NCBI RefSeq assembly: GCF_017741815.1
Contig: NZ_JAGHMF010000024.1
Span: forward strand, 91,041-155,040
Origin: Rhizobium sp. 16-488-2b
GTDB lineage: Bacteria > Pseudomonadota > Alphaproteobacteria > Rhizobiales > Rhizobiaceae
DNA: 64,000 bases
Direction of reading: 5' to 3'
In this document: positions 1-8,861 of the stretch, one piece after another
Layout of the letters: each line of letters begins with the position of its first letter
Numbering within the stretch: position 1 is the stretch's first letter
The notes under the pieces: model-generated
Told to the model about the DNA's origin: nothing
What the model saw: only the letters and a program-made list of their open reading frames with translations
Database searches by the model: none
Position numbers and translations under genes: made by a program

Positions 1-2
1 GC

Positions 3-440
3 ATCTTCGATTTCTTCGGCACGATCGGCTCCGGCTGGCTGTCGGACCGTTTCGACAATCGCTGGCTGCTCTTCTGGTATTACGGCCTGCGCGGCCTCTC
101 CCTGCTCTTCCTGCCGTTCAGCGATTTCTCCTTCTACGGCCTGTCGATCTTCGCCGTCTTCTACGGGCTGGACTGGATCGCCACCGTGCCGCCGACAGTG
201 AAGCTCGCCGCCGAGCGCTTCGGCAAGGAGAAGGTCGGCATCGTCTTCGGCTGGGTCTTCACCGGCCACCAGCTGGGCGCCGCTACGGCCGCCTACGGTG
301 CCGGCCTGTCGCGCACCGAGCTGCAGAGCTACCTCCCCGCCTTCTTCATCGCCGGCGCCTTCTGCCTGCTCGCCTCCATCCTGGCGATCACGATCAAGAA
401 ATCGGGCCTACCCACCCCGGCCGTCTCCGTCGCTCACTGA
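3..440 (+). CDS. MFS transporter, C-terminal part (5' end outside window)
   Basis: This is the last 145 residues of a major facilitator superfamily permease; the reading frame is open from the first bases of the window to a TGA at 438-440. It begins with a motif A-like loop (GSGWLSDRFDNR), the conserved cytoplasmic loop of MFS proteins, followed by four hydrophobic helices typical of the C-terminal half. A short polar tail ends the protein. The substrate cannot be told from this fragment. The gene is followed by tRNA-Leu, so it is the last gene of its unit. Confidence 0.85.
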   Translation: MFDFFGTIGSGWLSDRFDNRWLLFWYYGLRGLSLLFLPFSDFSFYGLSIFAVFYGLDWIATVPPTVKLAAERFGKEKVGIVFGWVFTGHQLGAATAAYGAGLSRTELQSYLPAFFIAGAFCLLASILAITIKKSGLPTPAVSVAH

Positions 441-510
441 AGACATCCTTCCGGCAGAAGCCATTCGGCCGGAAGCCCCACGAAATCAGCCCGATACCCG
501 CATCCCCGTC

Positions 511-539
511 TTGCGCCATCAGTCAAACGCATGCTAGAC
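511..539 (+). promoter_or_regulatory. Candidate promoter of tRNA-Leu
   Basis: A -35 box TTGCGC (511-516) and a -10 box CTAGAC (534-539) are separated by exactly 17 bases. This fits the rhizobial housekeeping pattern CTTGAC-N17-CTATAT. Transcription would start near 546, about 16 bases before the tRNA 5' end at 562. Seen by eye only. Confidence 0.5.
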
Positions 540-561
540 ACCCGCCTCGTCGGTATCCGTT

Positions 562-646
562 GCCCCATTGGCGGAATTGGTAGACGCGCTCGACTCAAAA
601 TCGAGTTTCGAAAGAAGTGCTGGTTCGACTCCGGCATGGGGCACCA
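562..646 (+). tRNA. tRNA-Leu, anticodon CAA
   Basis: The 85-base gene starts GCCCCAT and ends ATGGGGC followed by ACCA, so the acceptor stem pairs over seven bases and the 3' CCA is encoded. The anticodon stem CTCGA/TCGAG encloses the loop CTCAAAA, giving anticodon CAA, which reads UUG leucine codons. A long variable arm, as in class II tRNAs, and a T-loop (GGTTCGACTCC) are visible. It stands alone between an MFS gene and an antiporter gene. Confidence 0.95.
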
Positions 647-894
647 CTGGACTTCCCATTACCGCTTGGCCTTTGCATTTTACCATGATCTAAAGTTGAG
701 AACGGTTGTCGCCCTGTTACGCGGGCGCTCCCGAAAGTCACGCCGCCGACTCATGCCCCGACTATCGAAAAGCAGGCGCAAAACGGTTCTCTCCGGCTTT
801 CCCCACGCCCATACATAGCTCAATTTAAATCAGCAGTTTAATTTCCCCCGCACATCGGTCAAAGTGCCCGCTCCCAAAAGGAGAACACACAAGC

Positions 895-2637
895 GTGCAT
901 CACGACGTCCCCCTCATTGCCACCATTGCCGTCAGTTTCGGGTTCGCGGCGATCCTTGGCTATCTTGCCGATCGCCTGCAGCTGCCGCCGCTGGTGGGCT
1001 ATCTGCTGGCCGGGATTTTGATGGGGCCGATCACGCCGGGTTTCGTGGCCGATACCGGGCTTGCGAGCCAGCTGGCCGAAATCGGGGTGATCCTTCTGAT
1101 GTTCGGCGTCGGGCTGCATTTCTCGGCGCGTGACCTGCTTGCCGTGCGCGGCGTCGCCATTCCGGGCGCGATCGCGCAGATCCTGGTCGCGACGCTGCTC
1201 GGCGTCGGGCTGGCGGAGTGGTGGGGCTGGAGCCTCGGCGCCGGCATCGTCTTCGGGCTCAGCCTGTCGGTCGCGAGCACCGTGGTGCTCCTGAAGGCGC
1301 TGGAGGAGCGAAATCTCGTCAATGCCGCGAGCGGCCGCGTCGCCGTCGGCTGGCTGATCGTCGAGGACCTGGCCATGGTGCTGGCGCTGGTGCTTCTGCC
1401 GGCTCTGGCCGAACTGCTCGGCGGCCACGCGCCATCAGGCGCGCATGGCGCCGCCATGCCGCTGCCGCTCACCATCGCGCTGACGCTTCTGCAGGTCGGC
1501 GCCTTTGCAGCGATGGCGATCTTCCTCGGCCCCAAGGTCGTGCCTTGGCTCCTGATCCGCGTCGCCCGCACCGGCTCGCGCGAACTCTTCACGCTCACGG
1601 TTCTGGCGCTGGCGCTCGGTATCGCCTTCGGCTCGGCGCAGATCTTCGGCGTGTCCTTCGCGCTCGGCGCCTTCTTCGCCGGCGTGGTCATGAGCGAATC
1701 CAGCCTCAGCCACCGCGCCGCCGCCGATTCCCTGCCGCTGCAGAACGCGTTTTCGGTGCTGTTCTTCGTGTCGGTCGGCATGCTGTTCGATCCGTCGATC
1801 ATCGTGCGCCAGCCGCTCGGCGTGCTCTCCGCCCTGTTGCTCATCATCGTCGGCAAGGGGATCATCTCCTTCGTCGTCGTCACGCTGCTGCGCTATCCCA
1901 TCGGCATGGGCCTGACGGTGGCGGGCGGGCTGGCGCAGATCGGCGAATTCTCGTTTATCCTCGCCGGCCTTGGCGTCACGCTCGGCCTGCTGCCGACCGA
2001 CGGGCAGGACATCATTCTCGCCAGCGCCATCATTTCGATCACGCTCAACCCCATCGTCTGCGCCGGGGCCGAGGCGCTGCATGGCTATATCCAGCGCCGC
2101 TGGCCGCAAAGCGCCCGCCATGGCCACGCCAATTTCGACCTGCTGAACGACGAGCTCGACAAGATCCGCGCCATCACCGAAGCGCGCGAACACCAGCACC
2201 AGCTGGAAATGCGTGAGCTCAGCGAAACCTTCCCGCTCTTCGCCAATGTCGACGAGAACTCGCAGGAGGAGCTGCTCCTGCTGTTCCGCCCGAAATCGGC
2301 GCTCCCGGGCGAGCGCGTCATGCGCAAGGGTGATCGCGGCGGCGGCATGTATTTCCTGTCGGCGGGCGCCGTCGAAGTGCAGCTGCCGGATGATGCGATA
2401 AGGCTCGAGCCCGGCGCCTTCTTCGGCGAGATGGCCTTGCTCAGCGGCGGGCGCCGCAACGCCGATGTGGTCGCCGTCGATTTCTGCCATTTCTTCGTGC
2501 TGGAACGGCGCGATTTCAACATGTTCACCGCGAAACATCCGGCGCTGCGCCAGATGGTCAGCGAGATGGCGCGCGAACGCACCGAGATGAACGTCATGCG
2601 CCAGAAGCGCGTCCCTTCTCCTGGTATCGCCTCCTGA
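895..2637 (+). CDS. CPA2-type cation:proton antiporter with cyclic-nucleotide-binding domain
   Basis: 580-residue membrane protein. Residues about 5-390 form the polytopic Na+/H+ exchanger domain of the Kef/CPA2 family. Instead of the TrkA-N domain usual in KefB/C, residues about 440-565 form a cNMP-binding domain. Its phosphate-binding cassette FGEMALLSGGRRNADVV keeps the glutamate and arginine that contact the nucleotide. This suggests K+ or Na+ efflux coupled to H+ and gated by cAMP or cGMP, but ligand binding is inferred. The start is GTG at 895, with an AAAGGAG Shine-Dalgarno sequence at about 877-883. It appears monocistronic. Confidence 0.88.
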   Translation: MHHDVPLIATIAVSFGFAAILGYLADRLQLPPLVGYLLAGILMGPITPGFVADTGLASQLAEIGVILLMFGVGLHFSARDLLAVRGVAIPGAIAQILVATLLGVGLAEWWGWSLGAGIVFGLSLSVASTVVLLKALEERNLVNAASGRVAVGWLIVEDLAMVLALVLLPALAELLGGHAPSGAHGAAMPLPLTIALTLLQVGAFAAMAIFLGPKVVPWLLIRVARTGSRELFTLTVLALALGIAFGSAQIFGVSFALGAFFAGVVMSESSLSHRAAADSLPLQNAFSVLFFVSVGMLFDPSIIVRQPLGVLSALLLIIVGKGIISFVVVTLLRYPIGMGLTVAGGLAQIGEFSFILAGLGVTLGLLPTDGQDIILASAIISITLNPIVCAGAEALHGYIQRRWPQSARHGHANFDLLNDELDKIRAITEAREHQHQLEMRELSETFPLFANVDENSQEELLLLFRPKSALPGERVMRKGDRGGGMYFLSAGAVEVQLPDDAIRLEPGAFFGEMALLSGGRRNADVVAVDFCHFFVLERRDFNMFTAKHPALRQMVSEMARERTEMNVMRQKRVPSPGIAS

Positions 2638-2775
2638 TCCGGCGTGATCACGGCACAATCCCCTCGCACGATCACGAAGAGTTTTTCACCGCACTGCCGC
2701 ATGACTGACACAGCAGCCATTTACAGGCCGATATCAGGCCCATAAAGCTCATGCACGCAACCTGAAAGGACCGGA

Positions 2776-3372
2776 ATGCTTCGCAGATTGTACGACTGGA
2801 CGATGTCGCTGGCATCCCGCAAATCGGCCGAAGTCTGGCTTGCCGTTATCGCCTTCGTCGAAAGCTCCGTCTTTCTCGTTCCGGCCGATGTCCTCTATCT
2901 CCCGATGGCGCTTGCCAAGCCCGAGCGCGCCTATCGCTACGCGCTGGTGGCAACCGTCGCTTCCGTGCTCGGCGGCATCGCCGGTTGGGCGCTCGGCTAT
3001 TACGCCTATGACACCGTCGCCCGCCCCGTGCTCGAATTCTACGGCAAGCTCGACGCCTTCGAGCAGATGCGAACCTATATCCACGACCAGTGGGAAATCC
3101 TGCTGCTGTTGCTGGTGACCTCGGGTCTCGCGCATCTGCCGCCGATCAAGATCGTCACCATTCTTGCCGGCGTCATTCACATGAACCTCGGCTTCTTCAT
3201 CATCTCGGCGATCATCGCCCGTGGCGCCCGCTTCCTGTTTCTCGCCTGGCTGCTGCGCCGCTATGGCGAACCGATCCGCCACTTCATCGAAAAGCGCCTC
3301 GGCCAGATCACCGCGATCGTTGCCGGCGTGCTGATCGTGGCAGGTGTCGGCTACAAGCTGCTTGCCCACTGA
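2776..3372 (+). CDS. DedA family membrane protein
   Basis: 198 residues with several hydrophobic segments and the re-entrant layout of the DedA/VTT superfamily (for example FVESSVFLVPADVLYLPMAL near residue 30). DedA proteins sit in the inner membrane; some members are lipid flippases for undecaprenyl phosphate or polyprenyl carriers, and others affect membrane potential. Which applies here is not visible. GAAAGGA precedes the ATG. It lies 50 bases upstream of dsbB on the same strand, so co-transcription is possible. Confidence 0.85.
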   Translation: MLRRLYDWTMSLASRKSAEVWLAVIAFVESSVFLVPADVLYLPMALAKPERAYRYALVATVASVLGGIAGWALGYYAYDTVARPVLEFYGKLDAFEQMRTYIHDQWEILLLLLVTSGLAHLPPIKIVTILAGVIHMNLGFFIISAIIARGARFLFLAWLLRRYGEPIRHFIEKRLGQITAIVAGVLIVAGVGYKLLAH

Positions 3373-3421
3373 TCATCCGCTAATACCATAATCCCATGCG
3401 CCATTTGCCCGGAGCCCCCGC

Positions 3422-3928
3422 ATGACCTTCTCTGTCCGCCGTCCCACCTTCATCTATTCCATCGTGCTGGCGATCGGCATGGCTATTGTCATCGGCTCCG
3501 CGCTCGGTTTCCAGTATATCGGTGGCTATATTCCCTGCGAGCTCTGCCTGATGCAGCGCCAGCCCTATTACTACGGCATCCCGCTGGTCATCATCGGCGC
3601 CATCACATCGGCGCTCGGCCTGCCCAACTGGATCGGCCGCACCTTCCTGCTCGCCGGTGGCCTGCTGATGATCGTCGGCGCCGGCATGGGCGTCTATCAC
3701 GCCGGTGTCGAATGGCACTTCTGGGCTGGCCCCACCGCCTGCTCGACCAGCGCCAGCAGCATGACGCAGAACGCCGGCGATCTGCTCACGGAACTCAACA
3801 CCATCAAGGGCCCCTCCTGCACGGAAGCGGCACTGCGCGTCGCTGGCCTGTCCATGGCTGGCTGGAACGTGATCGCAAGCCTCATCCTCGCCGCATTCGC
3901 CTTTATCGGCGTGCGCAAGTCTGCCTGA
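3422..3928 (+). CDS. dsbB: Disulfide bond formation protein B
   Basis: 168-residue inner-membrane protein with four transmembrane helices. It carries the quinone-linked cysteine pair CELC at residues 39-42 and a second periplasmic pair at C107 and C133, matching the four essential cysteines of DsbB. DsbB reoxidises the periplasmic oxidase DsbA and passes electrons to ubiquinone. No dsbA is seen next to it. GGAG lies just before the ATG. Length is normal for the family. Confidence 0.93.
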   Translation: MTFSVRRPTFIYSIVLAIGMAIVIGSALGFQYIGGYIPCELCLMQRQPYYYGIPLVIIGAITSALGLPNWIGRTFLLAGGLLMIVGAGMGVYHAGVEWHFWAGPTACSTSASSMTQNAGDLLTELNTIKGPSCTEAALRVAGLSMAGWNVIASLILAAFAFIGVRKSA

Positions 3929-4009
3929 CCAACAAAGTCGGCCCGACCAAGCCGGGCTGATCCATCGAAGCGTGAAGCAGCCCTGCCCGGAAACGGGCCG
4001 GACTGGGGA

Positions 4010-4567
4010 TCAGGGCTGCAGTTCGCTATCCCAGTAGAGATAGTCGAGCCAGCTGTCGTGAAGATAGTTCGGCGGGAAGAGCCGGCCATTGTTGTGCAGG
4101 TCCTGCACGGTCGGCTGGTAGGGCTTCTGGTGCGGGAACATGCCTGCCTGCTTCGGCAGCTTGCTGCCCTTCCTGAGATTGCAGGGAGAACAGGCCGCCA
4201 CGACATTCTGCCACGTCGTCTCGCCGCCATGGGCGCGCGGAATGACGTGATCGAAGGTCAGGTCGTTATGATCGCCGCAATACTGGCACTCGAACTTGTC
4301 GCGAAGGAACACGTTGAAGCGCGTGAAAGCCGGATTGCGCGAAGGCTGCACATAGGTTTTCAGGCACACGACGCTCGGAAGCCGCATCGAATAGCTCGGC
4401 GAGGAGACCGAATGTTCGTATTCCGCGATGATATTCACACGGTCAAGGAAGACCGCCTTGATCGCGTCCTGCCAGGACCAGAGCGACAAGGGATAATAAC
4501 TCAGCGGCCGATAGTCAGCGTTCAGAACGAGCGCTGGCAGGGCCTGAGGTGAAACAGCAATCGTCAA
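4010..4567 (-). CDS. HNH endonuclease family protein
   Basis: 185 residues. The central third holds a complete HNH domain: two zinc-binding CxxC knuckles (C94/C97 and C126/C129) flank DHVIPRAHGG (D106-H107, H113) and N121. The first 60 residues resemble the N-terminal region common to the short bacterial HNH proteins related to McrA. Such stand-alone proteins are widespread in rhizobia and their substrate is unknown. No methylase or other defence gene is adjacent, so a restriction role is not supported by context. Confidence 0.88.
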   Translation of the reverse strand: MTIAVSPQALPALVLNADYRPLSYYPLSLWSWQDAIKAVFLDRVNIIAEYEHSVSSPSYSMRLPSVVCLKTYVQPSRNPAFTRFNVFLRDKFECQYCGDHNDLTFDHVIPRAHGGETTWQNVVAACSPCNLRKGSKLPKQAGMFPHQKPYQPTVQDLHNNGRLFPPNYLHDSWLDYLYWDSELQP

Positions 4568-4678
4568 GGCACTCTCCTGATCGATTCGGCATCTGCACTC
4601 TTATATTAGGCCGGTTGTGACGGCATTGTGAAGTCCAATAAATTCAAGCCACACAATGGCATTTGTATGTGTTGCCGT

Positions 4679-5323
4679 TCAGCCGACCGGAACCAGGCCG
4701 CGGCCCAGTTTCGCTGCATAATACGCCCAGAAAAGCCGCGCCGCCACCGATCTCCACGGCGCCCAGTCCGCCGCCATTGTGGCCAGCTGTCGCGCCCCCG
4801 GCCGCGCGTCCAAGCCGAAGGCGGCCGCCACCGCATTCTGCAGCGCCACGTCGCCGGATGGAAACACGTCGGCATGGCCGCCGCAAAACATCAGATAAAC
4901 CTCCGCCGTCCATGGCCCGACGCCCTTCAGCGCCGTCAGCGCCGCCAAAGCCTCCTCCGGCGGCAGGCCGGACAGTGCCTGCAGGTCGAGCCCGCCGGAG
5001 GCGACGGCCTCGGCGATCCGTGTCAGCGTCTCCGCCTTGGCGCGCGACAGGCCGACCTCGCGCCATGCCTCGGGGTGCAGGCCGGCATAGGCCTCGGCCG
5101 TCAACACGACATCGCCAGGCCGCATCCGCCGCCAAATCGCCTCGGCGCTCGCCCGCGACACCATCTGCGACACAATGATATGCGCCAGCCCCTCAAAGCC
5201 GGGCTCCCGCAATCGCAGCGGCAGCGGACCGGCATCGGCGGCGATCGAGACGAGACGCGGGTCGATGATGATGAGTTCGGCCAATCCCTGGGCCACGTCC
5301 CCGTCGTTGCGAATGATATGCAC
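4679..5323 (-). CDS. AlkA-like DNA-3-methyladenine glycosylase (HhH-GPD)
   Basis: 214 residues from the GTG at 5323. It has the helix-hairpin-helix LKGVGPWTAEVYLMF (about 132-146) and the catalytic aspartate D158 in FPSGDVAL, the signature of HhH-GPD glycosylases that excise alkylated purines in base excision repair. It is shorter than E. coli AlkA and lacks that enzyme's N-terminal domain, as do many alphaproteobacterial members. An in-frame ATG exists at 5365, but it overlaps the start codon of gluQRS on the other strand. The GTG at 5323 has GAGGAAG immediately upstream and gives an N-terminus (HIIRNDGDVAQG) that looks better conserved, so I prefer it. Confidence 0.85.
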   Translation of the reverse strand: MHIIRNDGDVAQGLAELIIIDPRLVSIAADAGPLPLRLREPGFEGLAHIIVSQMVSRASAEAIWRRMRPGDVVLTAEAYAGLHPEAWREVGLSRAKAETLTRIAEAVASGGLDLQALSGLPPEEALAALTALKGVGPWTAEVYLMFCGGHADVFPSGDVALQNAVAAAFGLDARPGARQLATMAADWAPWRSVAARLFWAYYAAKLGRGLVPVG

Positions 5324-5363
5324 GCTTCCTCGCGATCTTCCAAAATCCGTGGCAGAAGAAAGC

Positions 5364-6245
5364 ATGATCGCGATTCCCCGTCAAAAGCCCGTCTTCCGTT
5401 TTGCCCCGAGCCCCAACGGCCCGCTGCATCTCGGCCATGCGCTCTCGGCCTTCCTGAACCGCGACATGGCCGACGCCGCCGACGGGCGCTTCCTGTTGCG
5501 CATCGAAGACATAGATCTCACCCGCTGCACACCCGAATTCGAAGCGGGCATCTACGCAGACCTGAAGTGGCTCGATATAAATTGGGAAGAACCGGTGCGC
5601 CGACAGTCGGAGCACTTCGACGCCTATCAGGCGTCCTTGGCTGGCCTGATCGACCGCGGCCTCGCCTACCCCGCCTTCCTCACCCGCGGCGAGGTCAAGG
5701 CCAGGGTCGCGGCATCCGAGGCACAAGGCAGCGCGTGGCCGCGCGATCCCGATGGCTCGCCGCTCTACCCCACTGACGATCGCGACCGCCCCTCCAGCGA
5801 GCGGCAGACGATGCTGTCCTCTGGCCTCAAACACGCCTGGCGGCTGGACATGGCAAAAGCGCTCGAACTCATCGGCGAGCCGCTCTCCTGGCAGGAGACC
5901 GGCGACGGCGACCGGGGCGTAATCGCCGCCGACCCTTCATCCTGGGGCGATGTCGTGCTGTCGCGCTCGGACGCGCCGTCGAGCTATCATCTTTCCGTCG
6001 TGGTCGACGACGCGCTGCAGGGCATCACCCATGTCGTGCGCGGTCTCGATCTCTTCCACGCGACCTCGGTGCACCGCGCCCTGCAGACGCTGCTCGATCT
6101 TCCGGCACCGACCTATCACCACCATCGCCTCGTCACCGACGCGGTCGGTCGCAAGCTCTCGAAAAGCAGCGGCGATACCAGCCTCTCGGACCTACGAGCC
6201 CGAGGCGTCCCGGCGCACGATATTCGCCACCTCGTCGGGCTTTGA
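5364..6245 (+). CDS. gluQ: Glutamyl-Q tRNA(Asp) synthetase
   Basis: 293 residues from the ATG at 5364. It matches class I GluRS catalytic-core paralogues: FAPSPNGPLHLGHA (residues 13-26, HIGH motif) and KLSKS (264-268, KMSKS motif), and it lacks an anticodon-binding domain. GluQRS attaches glutamate to queuosine in tRNA-Asp. The cysteine cluster that binds zinc in the E. coli enzyme is absent: the segment after GLAYPAF has no cysteine. A longer in-frame ORF begins at 5175, but conservation and the family's usual length favour 5364. It converges on the YihY gene with 12 bases between the stop codons. Confidence 0.9.
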   Translation: MIAIPRQKPVFRFAPSPNGPLHLGHALSAFLNRDMADAADGRFLLRIEDIDLTRCTPEFEAGIYADLKWLDINWEEPVRRQSEHFDAYQASLAGLIDRGLAYPAFLTRGEVKARVAASEAQGSAWPRDPDGSPLYPTDDRDRPSSERQTMLSSGLKHAWRLDMAKALELIGEPLSWQETGDGDRGVIAADPSSWGDVVLSRSDAPSSYHLSVVVDDALQGITHVVRGLDLFHATSVHRALQTLLDLPAPTYHHHRLVTDAVGRKLSKSSGDTSLSDLRARGVPAHDIRHLVGL

Positions 6246-6257
6246 TGGCTTCTGGCC

Positions 6258-7124
6258 CTAACCGCTCAGGAAATTGTGCGAGAAGATCGCCCGCACCCGG
6301 AATTTCAGCAGTGCCGCGTTGAGCTCGGCGCCGATGATGAAGATCACCCCGATCATATAGAGAAAGATCAGCACGATCATCACCGATGCGAGACCGGCAT
6401 AGGTGGCGGCGTAGTTGGCGAAGGTCGCGAGATAATAGGCGAAGATCAGTGCGCCGATGAACCACAGGATCAGCGTCAGAAGCACGCCGGGCACGACATC
6501 GAACACCCGCCGCCGTCCGGCCGGAAGCCACAGATGCACGACCAGCAGCCCGACCGTCAGCACGAACAGCGTGCCGTAGATACGCCAGTTGAAGACGATG
6601 TCGAGCGTATCGGCAAACAGCGGAAACCACTGCCGGGCATAATCGAGCGCCAGCGGCACCGCCACGAGCAGGATGCTGATCGCCGCGAAGATCACCACCG
6701 CGATCATCACGAAGCCGAGGCTGGCGAGACGGGTGAAATACCACGGCCGCGTTTCCTGCACGCGGTAGGCGCGGTTAAGGGATATGCGCAGCGCCTCGAC
6801 GCCGTTGGAGGCGAAGTAGGCGGCCGCCAGCACCGAGATCGTCAGGAACCCGCCGCGCGGCACGGTCAGAACCAGCAATACCTGGTCGGCGAGCGGCTTG
6901 GCGATCGCCTCCGGCCAGGTGTCGAAGACGAGATGCACGGCCGTCATCGAGAACTGGTCCGCGCCGAGGAAATTGGCAAGCGCGGTGCCGAAAATCAGGA
7001 ATGGGAAGACGGCGAGAAGCGTGGAAAGCGCGACATGGCTTGCCATGGCGAAGCCGTCATCTTCAAGGAAATGCCAGATCGCATCGTAAAGCACATCATA
7101 CAAGATGCGAAAAAGTTTCAGCAT
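6258..7124 (-). CDS. YihY/BrkB family inner-membrane protein
   Basis: 288 residues with about six transmembrane helices. The N-terminal segment ends in FLEDDGFAMASHVALSTLLA, typical of YihY/virulence factor BrkB proteins. The old annotation of the family as ribonuclease BN is wrong; the true function is unknown, although transport or envelope roles have been proposed. I chose the ATG at 7124 (MLKLFRILYD); another in-frame start lies five codons upstream at 7139. It is divergent from the SDR gene that starts at 7202. Confidence 0.85.
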   Translation of the reverse strand: MLKLFRILYDVLYDAIWHFLEDDGFAMASHVALSTLLAVFPFLIFGTALANFLGADQFSMTAVHLVFDTWPEAIAKPLADQVLLVLTVPRGGFLTISVLAAAYFASNGVEALRISLNRAYRVQETRPWYFTRLASLGFVMIAVVIFAAISILLVAVPLALDYARQWFPLFADTLDIVFNWRIYGTLFVLTVGLLVVHLWLPAGRRRVFDVVPGVLLTLILWFIGALIFAYYLATFANYAATYAGLASVMIVLIFLYMIGVIFIIGAELNAALLKFRVRAIFSHNFLSG

Positions 7125-7201
7125 TCCGGCTCCCGGCATTCCTCATTGTGTCGCCCGATCGAATATGGGAAACGAGTCCTAGTTTGTACAGGAATCATTC
7201 C

Positions 7202-8035
7202 ATGTCGGATCAACGCACTATCATCATTACCGGATGTTCGTCCGGGATCGGTGCTTATTGTGCCCGTGCGTTGAAGGCCGATGGCTGGCGCGTCCTTGCG
7301 ACCGTCAGAAAGTTCGACGATCTGGCGCCGCTTCAGGCCGATGGCATCGAAGCCTTCCGCATGGATTACACCAGCACCGATTCGATCGCCGATTTCGTCC
7401 GCGAGGTCACGGAGCTCAGCGGCGGACGCATCGACGCGCTCTTCAACAACGGCGCCTATGGCCAGCCGGGCGCCGTCGAAGACCTGACGACCGACGTGTT
7501 GCGCGAGCAGTTCGAGACCAACTTCTTCGGCTGGCACGAGCTGACGCGACAGATCATTCCGCTGATGCGCAAGTGCGGCCGCGGCCGTATCGTCCAGTGC
7601 TCGTCCATTCTGGGCGTCGTGCCCTACCGCTATCGCGGCGCCTATACCGCGTCGAAATTCGCGCTCGAAGGCTTGAGCATCACGCTCCGCATGGAGCTCG
7701 AAGGCAGCGGCATCCATGTCAGCCTGATCGAGCCCGGCCCGATCGCTTCGCGCTTCGTCGCCAATTCGCTTGCGAAGATCAACGAGCACATCAATGTCAG
7801 GGGCTCGGCGCATGCCGTGGATTATCGCCGCCAGCTGGCAAGGCTCGATGGCTCCGGCCCGGCCAACCGCCACAAGCTCGGCCCCGAGGCCGTCTATGAT
7901 GTCCTGAAGCACGCATTGAACGCCCCGCGCCCGCGACCACATTACCCAGTGACGCGGCCGGCCAAGCAGGGCATGTTCTTGAAAAAGCTCTTGCCCGCGG
8001 ACCTCTTCTACCGGCTGCTGCGCAGGTTCGATTGA
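7202..8035 (+). CDS. SDR family NAD(P)-dependent oxidoreductase
   Basis: 277 residues of the classical short-chain dehydrogenase fold. The nucleotide-binding glycine motif TGCSSGIG is at residues 9-16, NNGAYG is the NAG-type motif, and the catalytic Ser and YTASK follow about residues 135-155. The substrate is not identifiable. The ATG at 7202 is chosen because the longer upstream frame (from 7001) runs antisense through the YihY gene. It ends 15 bases before the next gene, suggesting an operon with it. Confidence 0.87.
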   Translation: MSDQRTIIITGCSSGIGAYCARALKADGWRVLATVRKFDDLAPLQADGIEAFRMDYTSTDSIADFVREVTELSGGRIDALFNNGAYGQPGAVEDLTTDVLREQFETNFFGWHELTRQIIPLMRKCGRGRIVQCSSILGVVPYRYRGAYTASKFALEGLSITLRMELEGSGIHVSLIEPGPIASRFVANSLAKINEHINVRGSAHAVDYRRQLARLDGSGPANRHKLGPEAVYDVLKHALNAPRPRPHYPVTRPAKQGMFLKKLLPADLFYRLLRRFD

Positions 8036-8050
8036 GGAGGAGGAAACCCA

Positions 8051-8254
8051 ATGTCTACTGTCGTCTACGTTCTCGCCATCATCGTGATGGGCCTTGTCGC
8101 CATCGTTCTGATCCGCGGCCTGTTCAACATGATGAAGGGCGGCGACGCCAACCTGTCCAACAAGCTGATGCAGCTGCGCGTGCTGCTGCAGGCCGTCGCC
8201 GTGCTCCTGATCATGCTGACGCTCTGGCTGACCGGCGGCGGTCGCCCCAGCTGA
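8051..8254 (+). CDS. Twin-transmembrane HIG1-domain-like small protein
   Basis: 67 residues with two hydrophobic helices (about 3-22 and 43-60) separated by a short loop containing KGGDANLSNKLMQLRVLLQ, which resembles the HIG1/hypoxia-induced domain found in small respiratory-supercomplex factors. A strong GAGGAGGAGGA ribosome site precedes the ATG. It lies between the SDR and the cobalamin adenosyltransferase, 26 bases before the latter. The role is unknown; a link to respiratory membranes is inference from the domain. Confidence 0.8.
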   Translation: MSTVVYVLAIIVMGLVAIVLIRGLFNMMKGGDANLSNKLMQLRVLLQAVAVLLIMLTLWLTGGGRPS

Positions 8255-8280
8255 TCACCCCACCGAGGAGGAGATAAAGC

Positions 8281-8859
8281 ATGGTCAAGCTCAACAAGAT
8301 CTACACCAAGACGGGCGACGACGGCACGACCGGGCTGGTCGCCGGCCCGCGCCGGCTGAAGGACGATCTGCGCGTCGAGGCCTTCGGCACCATCGACGAG
8401 GCCAATTCGGCGATCGGCATCGCCAGGCTTCACATGCAGGGCATGCCCGAACTCGATGCCATGCTGATGTCCATCCAGAACGATCTCTTCGATCTCGGCG
8501 CCGATCTCGCCACGCCCGACACCGGCACGCCGCCGGAATATGAGCCGCTGCGTATCGTCGAAAGCCAGGTGACGCGCATCGAAAACGACATCGACAAGCT
8601 GAACGCCGATCTGCAGCCGCTCAAATCCTTCGTGCTGCCTGGCGGCCACTCCGCCGCAGCCCACTTGCATCTGGCGCGCACCATCACCCGCCGTGCCGAA
8701 CGGCTGATGGTGACGCTGTCGCGCAGCAAAGGCGAGATCGTCAGCGCCGCGGCGCTCAAATACGTCAATCGCCTGTCCGATTTCCTCTTCGTCGCCGCCC
8801 GCCATGCCAATGATCGCGGCCATGCGGATGTGCTTTGGGTTCCCGGAAAAAACCGCTAG
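8281..8859 (+). CDS. PduO-type ATP:cob(I)alamin adenosyltransferase
   Basis: 192 residues. The N-terminal TKTGDDGTTGLV (residues 9-20) is the ATP-binding motif of the PduO/MMAB family, and the conserved helices around RIENDIDKLNADLQ and RTITRRAERLMV form the trimeric helical bundle. The enzyme transfers the 5'-deoxyadenosyl group from ATP to cob(I)alamin to make coenzyme B12. It differs in fold from CobA/CobO. GAGGAGGAG precedes the ATG. The rhomboid gene follows 37 bases later. Confidence 0.92.
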   Translation: MVKLNKIYTKTGDDGTTGLVAGPRRLKDDLRVEAFGTIDEANSAIGIARLHMQGMPELDAMLMSIQNDLFDLGADLATPDTGTPPEYEPLRIVESQVTRIENDIDKLNADLQPLKSFVLPGGHSAAAHLHLARTITRRAERLMVTLSRSKGEIVSAAALKYVNRLSDFLFVAARHANDRGHADVLWVPGKNR

Positions 8860-8861
8860 GC

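Noticed and set aside
4010..4567. HNH gene as part of a restriction or defence system
   Set aside because: No methyltransferase, helicase or other defence gene is adjacent; the neighbours are dsbB and a DNA glycosylase.
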